64,000 bases of DNA from Mastigias papua (lineage: Eukaryota > Cnidaria > Scyphozoa > Rhizostomeae > Mastigiidae), in assembly GCA_964019165.1 (NCBI GenBank), contig OZ025268.1, positions 6,388,528 to 6,452,527 of the forward strand, given 5' to 3'. Shown here one piece after another: positions 10,901 to 20,310 of this stretch; the first letter of the stretch is position 1, and each line of letters begins with the position of its first letter. Below the pieces are notes generated by a model. The model was given only the letters and a program-made list of their open reading frames with translations, was not told where the DNA came from and did no database searches. A program made the position numbers and the translations under genes.

Positions 10901-13900
10901 TGATTCGGCCATAGGACAACATCTTATTACAAATCCAGAATGTGCCAAAACATATACAGACGATAATTTTCGGATCATTGGGCAAGCAAGATCGTCCTTT
11001 CATTTAGGTGTTTTGGAATCGGTTTACATCAAGACTCGAAACCCAGTCTTGTGTAAACAAAAAGAGTTCGTTTTTTCACTTGGACTCTTCAAGTAAACAA
11101 TGGTGAATAGGTGCTAATTGGCCAATCATAGAGCCAAATAGACGCATTATTCATCATATCAATCTATCATATCATCTATCATATCATATCATCTATCATA
11201 TCATATCAATAAGAAACTTGGAAGACAACTAACGCACTTCTCAATAAGCGCAGCAAATCAACCAACATCACATCTCTTAGTGTAGGAGACATTGAAATCC
11301 ATGAGAAAAATGAAATCTCAAACAAGATGAACGATTACTTTTGCACTATTGGCAAAGAGTTAGCTGATAAAATTGATCCATCTCCAAACCCCCTTTTAGT
11401 TGGTAACTACAGGATAAATGAAGGTAATAAAACGATGAAATTTACAAAGATTAACGAACAAAATATTAGGGATGCCATTGGTAAAATAAAAACATCTAAG
11501 GGCTTTGGAAACGACAATATCTCTAGTTATTTTCTGAAACTTGCCTTGCCTTACATCGTCAAATCGCTAGCGTACATGTTTAACAAGTCCTTAGAGGATA
11601 GGGAGTTTCCTTCTCTTTGGAAAATTGCTAGAGTTATTCCTATTTTCAAAGACGGAGATAAAAGCGCCAAAGAAAACTATAGGCCAATATCAGTCCTCCC
11701 AGTCGTTTCAAGGCTCTTTGAAAAATTAGTGTACAACCAACTTTATGAGTATTTAAACTCGAATGATCTCTTAGCTCCGAGTCAATCTGGATTCAGATCA
11801 CTTCACTCAACAGCCACTGCTCTTTTGAAATGTACTAATGATTGGTACAGCAGCTTAGATGTGGGAAAACATGTTGGGGTTATATTTGTTGATTTGAAAA
11901 AAGCTTTTGACACAGTTGATCACAAAATCCTAGTGCAAAAGCTTGCTCACTACGGTATCCACTCTTCGGAGCTAATGTGGTTTAAGTCGTACCTCTCTAA
12001 TCGCTCCCAGTTTACAAGGGTTAATGGTGTGGATTCTAAAGTTCAAAATATAGATATAGGTGTCCCTCAAGGCTCGTGTCTTGGCCCATTATTATTTTTA
12101 CTTTATATCAATGACCTTCCTAAAATCACTAATAACGCTAAGGTGTACATGTATGCTGATGACACTAGCCTAAGTCTACAAAATCATAGTATGTCCCAGT
12201 TAAACAGGGCATTAAACCAGGACCTTCTAGCTCTTGATAAATGGTTGCGGGGAAACAAGCTTTCTCTTAACGTTGCTAAAACGCACTCCATGGTAATTTC
12301 TACTAAACGGAAGCTTGCAATCTTGAAAAATCAAGCTGAGCAATTACATCTGCATATAAGGCATAATGATCTCGATGTTGTTCAATGCACTAAGTATCTA
12401 GGAGTCCATATTGACAATACTCTTGATTGGAAGAATCACATTCAAGAAGTATCGAAAAAGATTTCTCGATCTCTTGGGCTGATAAGGTATGCCAAAAGGT
12501 TTTTACCTTTTGAGTCACTTAAAAATCTGTACACTGGTTTGGTCGATCCACATTTTCGCTACTGTTGCGCAGTCTGGGGTGTCTGTGGACTTACTGAATT
12601 ACAGCAACTACAGAAGCTTCAGAATCGCGCAGCCAGAATAATAACTGGAAGCAATTTTGATGCTCCTAGCAAACCTTTAATCATGGGCCTAGGTTGGAAA
12701 ACGATCGAAGAACTTATCCAATATGAAACGCAAGTACTTGTCTACAAAGCTAGAAATGGGCTTGCCCCTCAGTACCTCTTCGACATGTTGGTTGCAAACT
12801 ATTCTGAGGCCACGTATAATCTACGAAATACTGCCACAGATCTCAAGCTGCCAAAGAGGAATTCCTCTAATGGGCAGAAGGGCTTCTCCTACAAGGGCTC
12901 GAAAATGTGGAACAGCCTACCAACAGAATCGAAGCTAGCACCTAACCTTGCCTCCTTTAAAACGTCTTTGATGCATGATGCATGAATTGTATATAGCTTG
13001 AAATTATTTTTTTCTTTTTTTTTTTTTACCAATATATGTTTTGTACTTTTATCATTGTATCTTTAATAATTTTGTAAATAATATTTTATATAACGGTATA
13101 TCGCTTTTAGGTAGTAGACATTGTAATTAGGCATTTTTTTTTTCAAATTTATTTTTCAAAACATGTATTGTATTTAAATGGAGGGCCCCTTGAAAAGCAG
13201 CTGTAGCTGAAGGGCAACCCTCCTTAAATATTTTTAATAATAAATAATAATAATAATAATAATCACGTGTACCCGCATCTGGCTATATATTTCGTTTCAC
13301 CTTTCGGTCGCTATCCGACGTTTCATACTCTGACGAGTGTCGGACGAAAAAAGCTTTCAGTATGCTAAAGCAATGTTCCCGCTTTTTCGTGCTATAGTGA
13401 ATAACTGTTCCTTCTTCTTTTGTCAGGGATTTGGTATAGGCCTCAAGGCCTTTCCCAACATTACTTACTAAAAATAGTCCGATTCAGAAAATTTCATATC
13501 ATTCATAAAGCCAAGCATTGGTCTCGGCCTTTGGGCTAGGCATAAATTAAGTGCTTGAAGATACAATTAAACAAATGCACTGACAACAGCACATTAAAGG
13601 TACAGAAAAACAGTTACCTTTTAAAATTTATCAGAGTCATTGTTTTAGGAACAGAGAATACTACGTCTGTCGTGTTGTGCTTGACTTTAACAGAAATATA
13701 TCCATTATCGGCTTGGTGTTCTCTCTCTGCCTCGCTACCCAAAACTATTGGTCGGTCATGACTAACAGTATCATTGAGGTCGATGTTTTCAAGATTGCTA
13801 GAAGTTGATGCATTTTCGCTTGTACGATGTGATGCTATTGTGACATCTGGTCCTTCGTCGATTCTTCGGTTACTCGCTATAGCGCTAGCTGCCGTATGGA

Positions 13901-14078
13901 CTTCACCTGGCTCTGTCCTTGATGGCGATGTTCTGGCCGTGCTTTGCTGGCCTCCATGGTTAAAACTTCTTGAATTTGGTCTGAAGAAGTACCAAGGAAC
14001 TGCAATCGCCGCAGCGCCAGTAAAAAGAATAAATGCGACAGCTACTTCATTATCGATGCCTTCAATCAGTTGTGACAT
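7969..14078 (-). CDS. TMUB: Transmembrane and ubiquitin-like domain protein (TMUB1/TMUB2 homologue), two exons
   Basis: Coding exons are 14078-13618 (153 codons plus two bases, AAAAG/GTAAC donor) and 8308-7969 (TTCTAG acceptor, stop at 7969). The join is in phase and gives 266 residues. The N-terminus MSQLIEGIDNEVAVAFILFT followed by a hydrophobic segment matches the conserved TMUB start and first membrane helix. A Ser/Thr-rich linker follows. A ubiquitin-like fold spans about residues 135-205 (ISVKVKHNTTDVVFSV, then across the splice site to NVRLIYNGRILGGD). The C-terminus has two membrane helices (GFLFVPLMSLAMILCWIFV and SIVILSFLSALFVLIAFIL), as in vertebrate TMUB proteins, which act in ER-associated degradation and trafficking. 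The intron of about 5.3 kb is filled with mobile elements. I cannot tell TMUB1 from TMUB2. Confidence 0.88.
8634..9797. mobile_element. Tc1/mariner-like DNA transposon, degenerate or non-autonomous
   Basis: Terminal inverted repeats of 28 bases lie at 8634-8661 and 9770-9797, matching at 26 of 28 positions. They read YRAGGGTCACTCCAAAAT and on, the left end starting CA and the right end (reverse complement) starting TG. Both sides are flanked by the dinucleotide TA (8632-8633 and 9798-9799), the usual target duplication of this superfamily. The inside, about 1.1 kb, is the right length for a mariner transposase gene, but no intact frame or DDE/D signature was found, so it is decayed or internally replaced. 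It sits inside the intron of the TMUB-like gene. A run of 13 or more G lies near its right end. Confidence 0.75.
10428..11096 (+). pseudogene. Penelope-like element polyprotein, C-terminal GIY-YIG endonuclease part
   Basis: The frame is open from 10143, but only the part after the inverted repeat, from about 10428, looks element-derived: LDSELGTIKQLLIENGYPED, then a KLPWIGNVSSKFENQI linker typical of Penelope-like elements. The GIY-YIG-type nuclease follows, with VVYEFSCRCEARYVGHTTQR (the Y...YVG core), the catalytic-type Arg in LADRIKQH, and the Glu in GVLESVYIKTRNP. The product would cut target DNA for retrotransposition. The upstream reverse transcriptase domain is absent, so the copy is a 5'-truncated, non-autonomous remnant. 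The frame ends at TAA 11096, followed by a TATCATATCATC-type simple repeat and the nested LINE. The part of the frame before 10375 (around PLWNVLPYISF) may come from another retroelement. Confidence 0.8.
11158..11210. repeat. TATCATATCATC simple repeat
   Basis: A tandem array of TATCA and TATCATC units lies between the end of the Penelope-like frame and the truncated LINE. It may mark the insertion junction or be older simple sequence. Confidence 0.7.
11213..12985 (+). CDS. Non-LTR retrotransposon reverse transcriptase, 5'-truncated
   Basis: An open frame starts right at the truncation point (an in-frame TAA lies at 11210-11212) with ETWKTTNALLNKRS; the first Met is at 11327. Reverse transcriptase motifs are intact and in order: RVIPIFKDGDKSAKENYRPI (fingers), SQSGFRSLHST, GVIFVDLKKAFDTVDH (motif A), IGVPQGSCLGPLLFLLYIND, and the catalytic VYMYADDTSLSL (motif C), then the WLRGNKLSLNVAKTH segment and a C-terminal WNSLP-type tail ending MHDA. 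The apurinic-type endonuclease half expected upstream is missing. The type is that of jockey/CR1/L2-like elements common in invertebrates. The frame has no stops or frameshifts, suggesting a recent insertion. It lies inside the Penelope-like element. Confidence 0.9.
   Translation, partial: ETWKTTNALLNKRSKSTNITSLSVGDIEIHEKNEISNKMNDYFCTIGKELADKIDPSPNPLLVGNYRINEGNKTMKFTKINEQNIRDAIGKIKTSKGFGNDNISSYFLKLALPYIVKSLAYMFNKSLEDREFPSLWKIARVIPIFKDGDKSAKENYRPISVLPVVSRLFEKLVYNQLYEYLNSNDLLAPSQSGFRSLHSTATALLKCTNDWYSSLDVGKHVGVIFVDLKKAFDTVDHKILVQKLAHYGIHSSELMWFKSYLSNRSQFTRVNGVDSKVQNIDIGVPQGSCLGPLLFLLYINDLPKITNNAKVYMYADDTSLSLQNHSMSQLNRALNQDLLALDKWLRGNKLSLNVAKTHSMVISTKRKLAILKNQAEQLHLHIRHNDLDVVQCTKYLGVHIDNTLDWKNHIQEVSKKISRSLGLIRYAKRFLPFESLKNLYTGLVDPHFRYCCAVWGVCGLTELQQLQKLQNRAARIITGSNFDAPSKPLIMGLGWKTIEELIQYETQVLVYKARNGLAPQYLFDMLVANYSEATYNLRNTATDLKLPKRNSSNGQKGFSYKGSKMWNSLPTESKLAPNLASFKTSLMHDA
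11213..13263 (+). mobile_element. LINE (jockey/CR1/L2-like), 5'-truncated, with 3' hairpin and AAT tail
   Basis: After the reverse transcriptase stop (12985) comes a T-rich 3' UTR. A terminal hairpin runs from GGAGGG (13180-13185) to CCCTCC (13218-13223), with GCTGAAGGGC between, then a short spacer and an AAT trinucleotide tail at about 13230-13263. Such a 3' hairpin with a microsatellite tail is usual for L2/CR1-type elements. The 5' end joins a TATCATATC simple repeat at 11160-11210. The same 3' hairpin, diverged, is found in a second copy at 29008-29052. Confidence 0.85.
13286..13401 (+). repeat. Penelope-like element terminal repeat, copy A
   Basis: Bases 13286-13353 match 39167-39234 at 67 of 68 positions, and similarity continues more weakly to the GCTTTTTCGTGCT motif at 13381-13393 (39262-39274 in copy B). 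The first conserved block contains the hammerhead-ribozyme core at 13324-13364. The last 52 bases are repeated in inverted orientation at 10375-10426. Confidence 0.75.
13324..13364 (+). ncRNA. Hammerhead ribozyme motif (type I), copy A
   Basis: The elements expected of a hammerhead appear in order: stem I strand CATACT (13324-13329), the box CTGACGA (13330-13336), a short stem II closed by G13337 and C13345, GAA (13346-13348), a small stem III of three A-U pairs with a three-base loop (13349-13357), the cleavage-site C at 13358, and the stem I partner AGTATG (13359-13364), a perfect six-pair match. Stem II has only two clear pairs, the weakest part. Self-cleavage would fall after 13358. Hammerheads are known in Penelope-like terminal repeats, which fits the context. 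Activity is not shown. Confidence 0.8.
13618..14078 (-). other. TMUB: TMUB-like gene, exon 1 (coding part)
   Basis: This exon carries the first membrane helix, the Ser/Thr-rich linker and the start of the ubiquitin-like fold, and ends in phase 2 at AAAAG/GTAAC. A long plus-strand frame over the same bases is a shadow. Confidence 0.85.
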
Positions 14079-16658
14079 TTCAGCTAAGGATGATTGCTGC
14101 AGATGTTTATGGCCACGTTTCTCTGCGCAAAACTGCTTTCCTTCCCTCGATACTTTAATGATGGTACACTACTTAGTATTTCAAATAACATCTACCATAT
14201 CTTTCACTTCAACTACAAGGATTTCTAGATTCAAGGCCAAAGACCCTACAGTGCTAAATTCTCCAAAAATTATTTACCTTCACTAGCCTCTAACCACTTA
14301 GGCCAAATCAAAAACTCACAACTGTAATCTCGTTTTGGAATCGAGGAGTGCATTAGAGCAGTATTAGAGCAGTTGGAAAGTTTGAAATGTCAAAACAGGG
14401 GGGTTTAAAAACTATTGCATGCTTCTTTTCTGACAATGATAACTCAACTCTTGGTCAATCTTCCTCATACTCCTGAGTTCGCGCACAACTGAAATTTTAG
14501 TGCCTTTACAAGCTATTTTTGTAAGTAACCTAGCAAGAAGCCTTGCTCCAAAAATTCCTTATTTTCTGACCTCCAATTACCAGACCAGACAGCGCTGTAA
14601 GGTTTCTAAAGAAACCTATAGTACACTAAGCATAAGCAGTACTTTTTCAGAGCAAGCTACATGCAAATCTAGAGAGCACGCATCCAGGGACACCTACGCT
14701 GGGGGGGGCAGGGGGAGCAGCTGCCCCTCCTGCCCTGTCCAAGGACTTAATTATTAGTACAAAAATGTTTATAATGTGCCCTCAATAGGAGCCTTGCCCG
14801 CCTGCCCTCGGTGGGGGCAGGCGTGCCTGCACGCATCAACAATGCAAAGTACGGCTATTCTATCGAACTTTAAATACTACCTTTTGATCTGGTTATTCTG
14901 CAATGAAGGCGCAGTAAAACAGATTGGCCGCACATATCAACGTGCTCTTCGCATCCATCTGGAAAAATACAAATGTTCCTTTGAAACATTACATTCTCGA
15001 AATGGTAGCTTTTACACACATGTTAGAAATGAAATGAAATCCCTCAACGCTTTCCTGATTTTTCTTTAAGATTAGAGGAATTTTTCTATCCATCTTCCCT
15101 GACTACTCCATTTAGTGGTGATGCAATTTTCGTAGATTATATTCACTTCATCAGCAGTTAGATTCATAAACCCGTTTAGAACATTCATATTTACAATACT
15201 GATCAATTCACCCATTATCCCCCAACTAAAATCTTCATCGCTGCCCATCCAATTAATAGTTCAGTTTCTATGCTTGATAAATGTTACATAAACATCTTGC
15301 GTCATGAATTTTTCTGTGGAAGCAACAGTTTTCACTACAAACCAGCACTTCAAAGTTTCAGGGTAGCTAATCCCTAATGCTTCTCTGTCCAAGAGATGCC
15401 ACTGTCTTTTGCAGCATTAAATTAAATCTCATAAAACAGGCTTATTTGCTATTTGCTATATATATTTTTGGATAAAGTAATTGCGCAGTTATGGAATTGA
15501 TGAGGAGCACTTTAAAAATCTGACGTAATAATCGACAGAATGCAAAATAACTTTAGGAAGACTTTTATTATATCATTTGAAAGGTCATTCAAGCGCCAAG
15601 ATATTTCTACAGTATTATACATGCGTGATGTCAATAACGAAAGAACTGCCAAATCGAGTTGTTGATGGTGTTCAAGTAAGTACTCTCCGAAAGTTAAGAT
15701 GTCATTCCAACTAAAGATAGGACAGAAAAGTGCCAAGAAGCCAGAAAAATATAGATTTTCCTTAAAAATATCACTTTGAGATTTTATGCAGAGTGGATCT
15801 AATGGAGTTGTTCTTAAAAATTCAGATTTTGCGCTGGAAAATGTTCCTATAACGACAAAGCATAACCTGTCAGTTCAGAAAGCTGCTAAACTATTTTTGT
15901 AATGAACCACTTTATAAGGAACCTAAATGTAGAATGCTGAAATATTTCAAGAACTTTTACTAATAAAGGAAAATTCACTAAGGAACTTTCAATTAAAAAG
16001 ATGTTAAAACGCCAAACAATCAAGAATTAGGAAGCTGGTTCTATTCATTTGCAGCCAAAACAACATAGTTGCTTGCTGTGCTTATGTTACGTCCTTCTTT
16101 TTTCATCGATCTTACGTTACAACCAAAATTAAAGGCAAAAATTCAGAATTTCAGTTTTTTACATATGCCTGTACCACTTTTATGGCCCTATTTGTGCGCT
16201 GAAAATTAGGGAACTGTTAAGGAACGCTTAGTACTACAATTTGATTATTGGAGGTCCTAAAATAAGGAACTTTTGGGACTCCTTAAGCAAGGTTCCTTAT
16301 AAAAAGAAAGCGCGTAATTCAGTTGTTCAAATCAGCAGAAGGGGAAGGCCTAAGTCTTTGTTTTACAGGAAGATAGATCCTGGTCATTGGGTGTAGTTGC
16401 ATTCGAATGAGCACTCAAGCAGCCTTGTTGAGGGGAAATTTATATAATTGCAGACTTTACATCTCGAGAGAAGTTACTTGTCATCTCTAGCTAGTCTAAA
16501 CCAATCCAACATGAGATGGTCTACTTTTCACTTAATAATTCTGAATGTTTTGCTAATTTCGAAGGCTTCATCTGTACTCCTCTCTAATTGTATTTAGCAC
16601 ACCCACACAAACCTCCTACACTTCACAATCCTATTGACTGGAGTCTTTCCAATTACAG
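14079..16658. other. Intergenic stretch between divergent TMUB-like and ARID5-like genes
   Basis: This should hold the TMUB-like promoter (left) and the first exon and promoter of the ARID5-like gene (right). I could not fix that first exon; it must end in phase 0. A G/C-rich patch at 14698-14830 (CAGGGACACC at 14685, then GGGGGGGGCAGGGGGAGCAG) resembles the ends of short hAT-type elements. The rest is AT-rich without visible genes. Confidence 0.4.
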
Positions 16659-19065
16659 GTAATTGGCGTGCCTAGAAAAGTTGGGCCATTCTATCAGTAT
16701 CAAGTATTCTCAGTTCAGCTAAATGATGGCAGAACGTTCGAATTTTACACAGACAAGACCTACCGAGTAAAAACTGTCGGGAAAATTGGCTATGCAAACT
16801 TGAAGACGATATTCATTAACGAAAAGACTTCAAAATGCTTTTCAAGATTCACTCTCTTTCATCACCCTGAAAACACAAAAAGTGGAAGCAAAGCCTGGAG
16901 ACATGGTCAAGTAAATCCGTTGATCTATTTTATAGCTATTTGATTCCAAAGCTTTCAAGATGGATGGAAATCCCTGACACGATACTGAGGCGAGATGTTT
17001 GCAGTCCCTTCTAAATTATCACGAGCCATTACGATTTATGTTAAATTCAAATTTATTTTACGTTATCAATTAGTAGGGTGTAAGGACTTATTTTGGTGTA
17101 ATTCAATGCTAACTTGGTCCCAATAACAAAATAAATGACAGCCAGTTGTAAGGATCTGTAGAGAAATGTGCTGAGAATTCACGTAATTTTAGTAACAGTT
17201 CGATCATTATTGAAATATATCTACAATAACTTTATGCTTTGTGACAGTAAGACAAACCAGGTCCCCACCACGCCCCACTTATGAGTATCTAAACAGCCTT
17301 TGTGTCTACCAATCACGCAACTAATATGATCTATTTGTTAAGGATGAACTACTACAATTTTCACATAGCATCACCATTCGATGCTCTAGAGTTCTTGCGT
17401 GGACAATGCTTGAGAGGGAAGAACAGATGCAAGGCACAAGGTCGCTTGTATATGGCGATGTTGAAGTCTGTCAACACATGAATCTATCTTTGGTGAGGGT
17501 TAAGCTGAATTCTGATATAGAACATTATAGTGTGTTTGCTGGGAATGCAAAACTGTCAAATGAATTAGGCTTTGATGTAACATTGGCTAAGTTCAAGCCC
17601 AACATAGGACTTGAGCAGAAGAAAGAGATAGACACAATGTTCACACCAAACTCTAGAGATACTGAACAAACAATGTCAGGAGGAGCACACGGAATAAAAG
17701 ATGTGGAATTTGCAACAGAAGGAATAGAGCAAAGCATAATTAGCAGAGAATCCTCTAAAAAGAGGGCATCTGTTAAGAAGTTAAAAATGAAACTAATGAC
17801 TAAACGAGATGCTTTGAAGAGAAAAGAGAAAAGAGATTCCTTGGCCTCAGAGAAAATAAACACAAGATCTGGTTTATTCAGAGTCTGCAAATCAGCTTAT
17901 AATTTGATCAAAAAGCGAACAGATCACGAAGGAAAAGTAACAAGTGCACCAGAAAAGAGGAGCAAAAGTGGGGCATTGGTATCGATTTCTAAACCTTTAG
18001 ATGAAAGCACAGTGGAATGCAAAATTAAAATCTTTTCATATATAGATTATCTGGCATTCATGAAATGCCAAAAGGGACTAAAAGCAGGCCTTATCATTGA
18101 TAGGGAAGAAGCCTTTGCTAAAAAAGTGATATCAAGCGACGGAAACAGCTATCGTATCTACTTTGCAAGATCCTCATTTTCAGACAAAGATATTCTTCGA
18201 TCTGGACTATTTGAAAAGACAGTGGAGAAGAAATGCCGTAAGTATTTTTTTGATTAATATGGTTCACCTAAGAATCTACTAAACATGGATATTTGGGTAT
18301 TTGTGTCATATGTAATTTACCAGCCGGGGCTATGGCCCGAAGGTATAGTGGTAGAGCATCCGCATCACAACTGCGAGGTCGATGGTTTAAGGCGAAGCCG
18401 AGCTTACTGCCTTCGCGTCTGGCACTTGATATATAAGGATGGAGTGGGACAGTTAAACATGCCTGGCTACCAGTGAATTAGCCTTCTTCTCTAGCCGTCA
18501 CTGCATCAGCAGACGTGTGGCTTGGGGCTACAGAAACAATAGGGCGGAAAGGACTTTGACTTGACTTTTTTGACTGACTTAGATACATTTAGAGCAATTC
18601 GATCTAAATTAAAGTAATTTAAAGTTGGTTTAAATAGTAAAAACTATGCGCTTTCACTCCAATAGCTCGCAAGTCCAGCGAAGATATGACAATTACTCTG
18701 GGGACTCTGGTGTCTGACTCATTCTGGTGTCAGATTCTACTTGACATCAGCAAGTAAAAAAGGATACCAGGAACCAAAAATTTAACAAATTAAAAACACG
18801 CTCGAGAGTCAGTAGCACATTTAAAATGTTTTTACAAACATTCTGAGCCATTCGTAACTTTGCAATTCCTCCTTCAGAGCTTGGCAAAAAGCGAAAGATG
18901 AAAAAGAAGATTAATCCATTAAAGAAATCCGCAAATGTATTTCCAACCGCAGAGGCAAAAAGATTTAAGGAAGACAACTGGAAACAATGTTCAGAAGATC
19001 AATACTTCGATACTATTGGCTATAAACGGGTACCTGGCATAGGTGGCGCTGAAAGAAAAAAGTGA
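16659..19065 (+). CDS. ARID5-like chromatin protein (BAH-type N-terminal region, no ARID), first exon missing
   Basis: Exons read from splice signals are 16659-16910 (84 codons), 17343-18237 (298 codons plus one base), and 18878-19065 (stop TGA). All phases agree and give 444 residues plus an unlocated first exon. The order of segments parallels the N-terminal part of vertebrate ARID5B: a BAH-type start (GPFYQYQVFSVQLNDGRTFE), a block around FTLFHHPENTKSG, a later block (CKIKIFSYIDYLAFMKC), and a basic nuclear-localisation-like run (LGKKRKMKKKINPLKK). ARID5 proteins are DNA-binding transcription cofactors. Here the frame stops 50 residues after the basic run, and no ARID exon is seen before the next gene, so the DNA-binding domain is absent. 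A middle stretch rich in Lys/Glu is probably disordered. A tRNA-type SINE lies in the last intron. Confidence 0.62.
16911..17342. other. Intron of the ARID5-like gene
   Basis: A 432-base intron with donor CAA/GTAAAT and acceptor TTAAG/GATG. No repeat or gene was seen inside. Confidence 0.6.
18325..18590 (+). mobile_element. tRNA-derived SINE, degenerate
   Basis: The sequence starts GGGGCTATGGCCCGAAGG and carries an A-box-like TATAGTGGTAGAGC and a degraded B-box-like GGTCGATGGTTTAAGG, at tRNA spacing. The unrelated body that follows includes a CCTGGCTACCAGTGAATTAG segment and ends in T/GACT-rich simple sequence (TTTGACTTGAC). It lies in the last intron (18238-18877) of the ARID5-like gene. 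The cloverleaf is not intact, so it is not a working tRNA gene. Confidence 0.6.
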
Positions 19066-20310
19066 AGTCAAATATTCCCAGATCAACTACAGCAACTTTT
19101 ATACTGACTACTAACCCAAAATAGATATGGAAAAGAAATAACTGCAATCTTTGATGTTAGAACTAAATACGATAACTTCCAGTGACTACGAATAGGCAGA
19201 ATTCCAATTGCATACAAGGAGAAAATGACAATTTATACAAAAATTGAAACAAAAACATTACGTAAATAATTTATCTAGACGTATTTCATATTAGCAACAA
19301 CCATACAACCGGGAGATTTAGTGAGGTTCTCCATAACAAATGAGATCTAAGTATGCTGGTTTTAATATAATCTAGAACAAGCGTGGTTTAGCTACGTACA
19401 ATGTTAATGCAAAATGCAGAACTCTTTCCGGTATGAAAAAATTGTTGGCAAATTAATTGAATAGTAACATGCTAAGCTCTAATTGAAAATTTTTATAGTT
19501 ATGGGATGAAAACTTGTGCATAGATGATATATACTGTACTGCATACAAGGAGTAGTCATAGTCAAGAGATTTTAATACCATTAAGAACGCCCTTGATTGT
19601 ATCTTAGATGGCCTAGGGGTATACTAGATGTCTAAGTCCATGACAACAGTTTTGGGAGATAGGATATCTTGAGATGCACAAAGAGATGAATTAAAATGCT
19701 CGTAAAGAGAAGTGGTGAGTAGCTCATCTAGCTCGGTTGGCGTGGATATGTGGATATCTGATCGCTAGAACTAATTTGATTCTCCTAGATATAGCCTGTA
19801 AACGAAAAGCCCTTTAGTGAATTGTATGCTGAATTAAAAAATAAGTGACCGAATAGACAACCCTACTGCTTTTCAACATGTTAGCAAATGTACACATGTA
19901 ATGGCAACTGAAGTTAATGTTGTATCCATTAAAACTTACTGATGATTCAAAACTCATTAACATCCCCTGTGTGAATGCTGTGGTAGCACTGAGCAAATAG
20001 TGAAACATAAATGGCTCAAAAGGCCAATTCACTATTGTTAATTGAGTATAGCAGACTGCTCAACTATTTGCTTTCAAACAAATAAAGCAAAGAAAATCAA
20101 AACTTACAAAACAGCATGTTTCAGATTCAAATCACCTACCAGAAGACCAAAAATAGCCACAAATCTATAAATGGTCTTTAAACTTTGCAAACAAACATCC
20201 AATATCTCTATTCATCTACAGCAACTATGTCAAGCTCTAAACATACAGACTTACTATCACCAGGGTTGCATACATCTCTTTAAATGTTCAGATGATTTAC
20301 AAAACAGGGT
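19066..20310. other. Intergenic stretch between convergent ARID5-like and RPA3 genes
   Basis: AT-rich DNA, likely holding both 3' UTRs. A weak tRNA-like stretch (TAGCTCGGTTGGCGT) at about 19725-19750 may be an old SINE end. No gene was seen. In particular I see no ARID-like exon. Confidence 0.45.

Larger units (their letters stand above)
10375..13401 (+). mobile_element. Penelope-like element (5'-truncated) with a nested LINE
   Basis: The unit is bounded by a perfect 52-base inverted repeat, 10375-10426 against 13350-13401, which starts TTCACTATAGCACGAAAAAG at the left. Inside are the C-terminal part of a Penelope-type polyprotein with a GIY-YIG nuclease (10428-11096), a LINE insertion (about 11213-13263), then a terminal-repeat segment (13266-13401) carrying a hammerhead-ribozyme motif. 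Penelope-like elements are known to have terminal repeats that can be partial and inverted, and to carry hammerhead motifs, so the arrangement fits one insertion later split by a LINE. TAACTGTTC(T/C)TT occurs near both ends (about 10325 and 13402) and may be remnant target duplication, though the left copy lies 50 bases outside the repeat. The reverse transcriptase part is missing. Confidence 0.7.

Noticed and set aside
13774..14286. A 170-codon plus-strand frame over TMUB-like exon 1
   Set aside because: It is a shadow of the real minus-strand exon, which has family similarity and splice sites.
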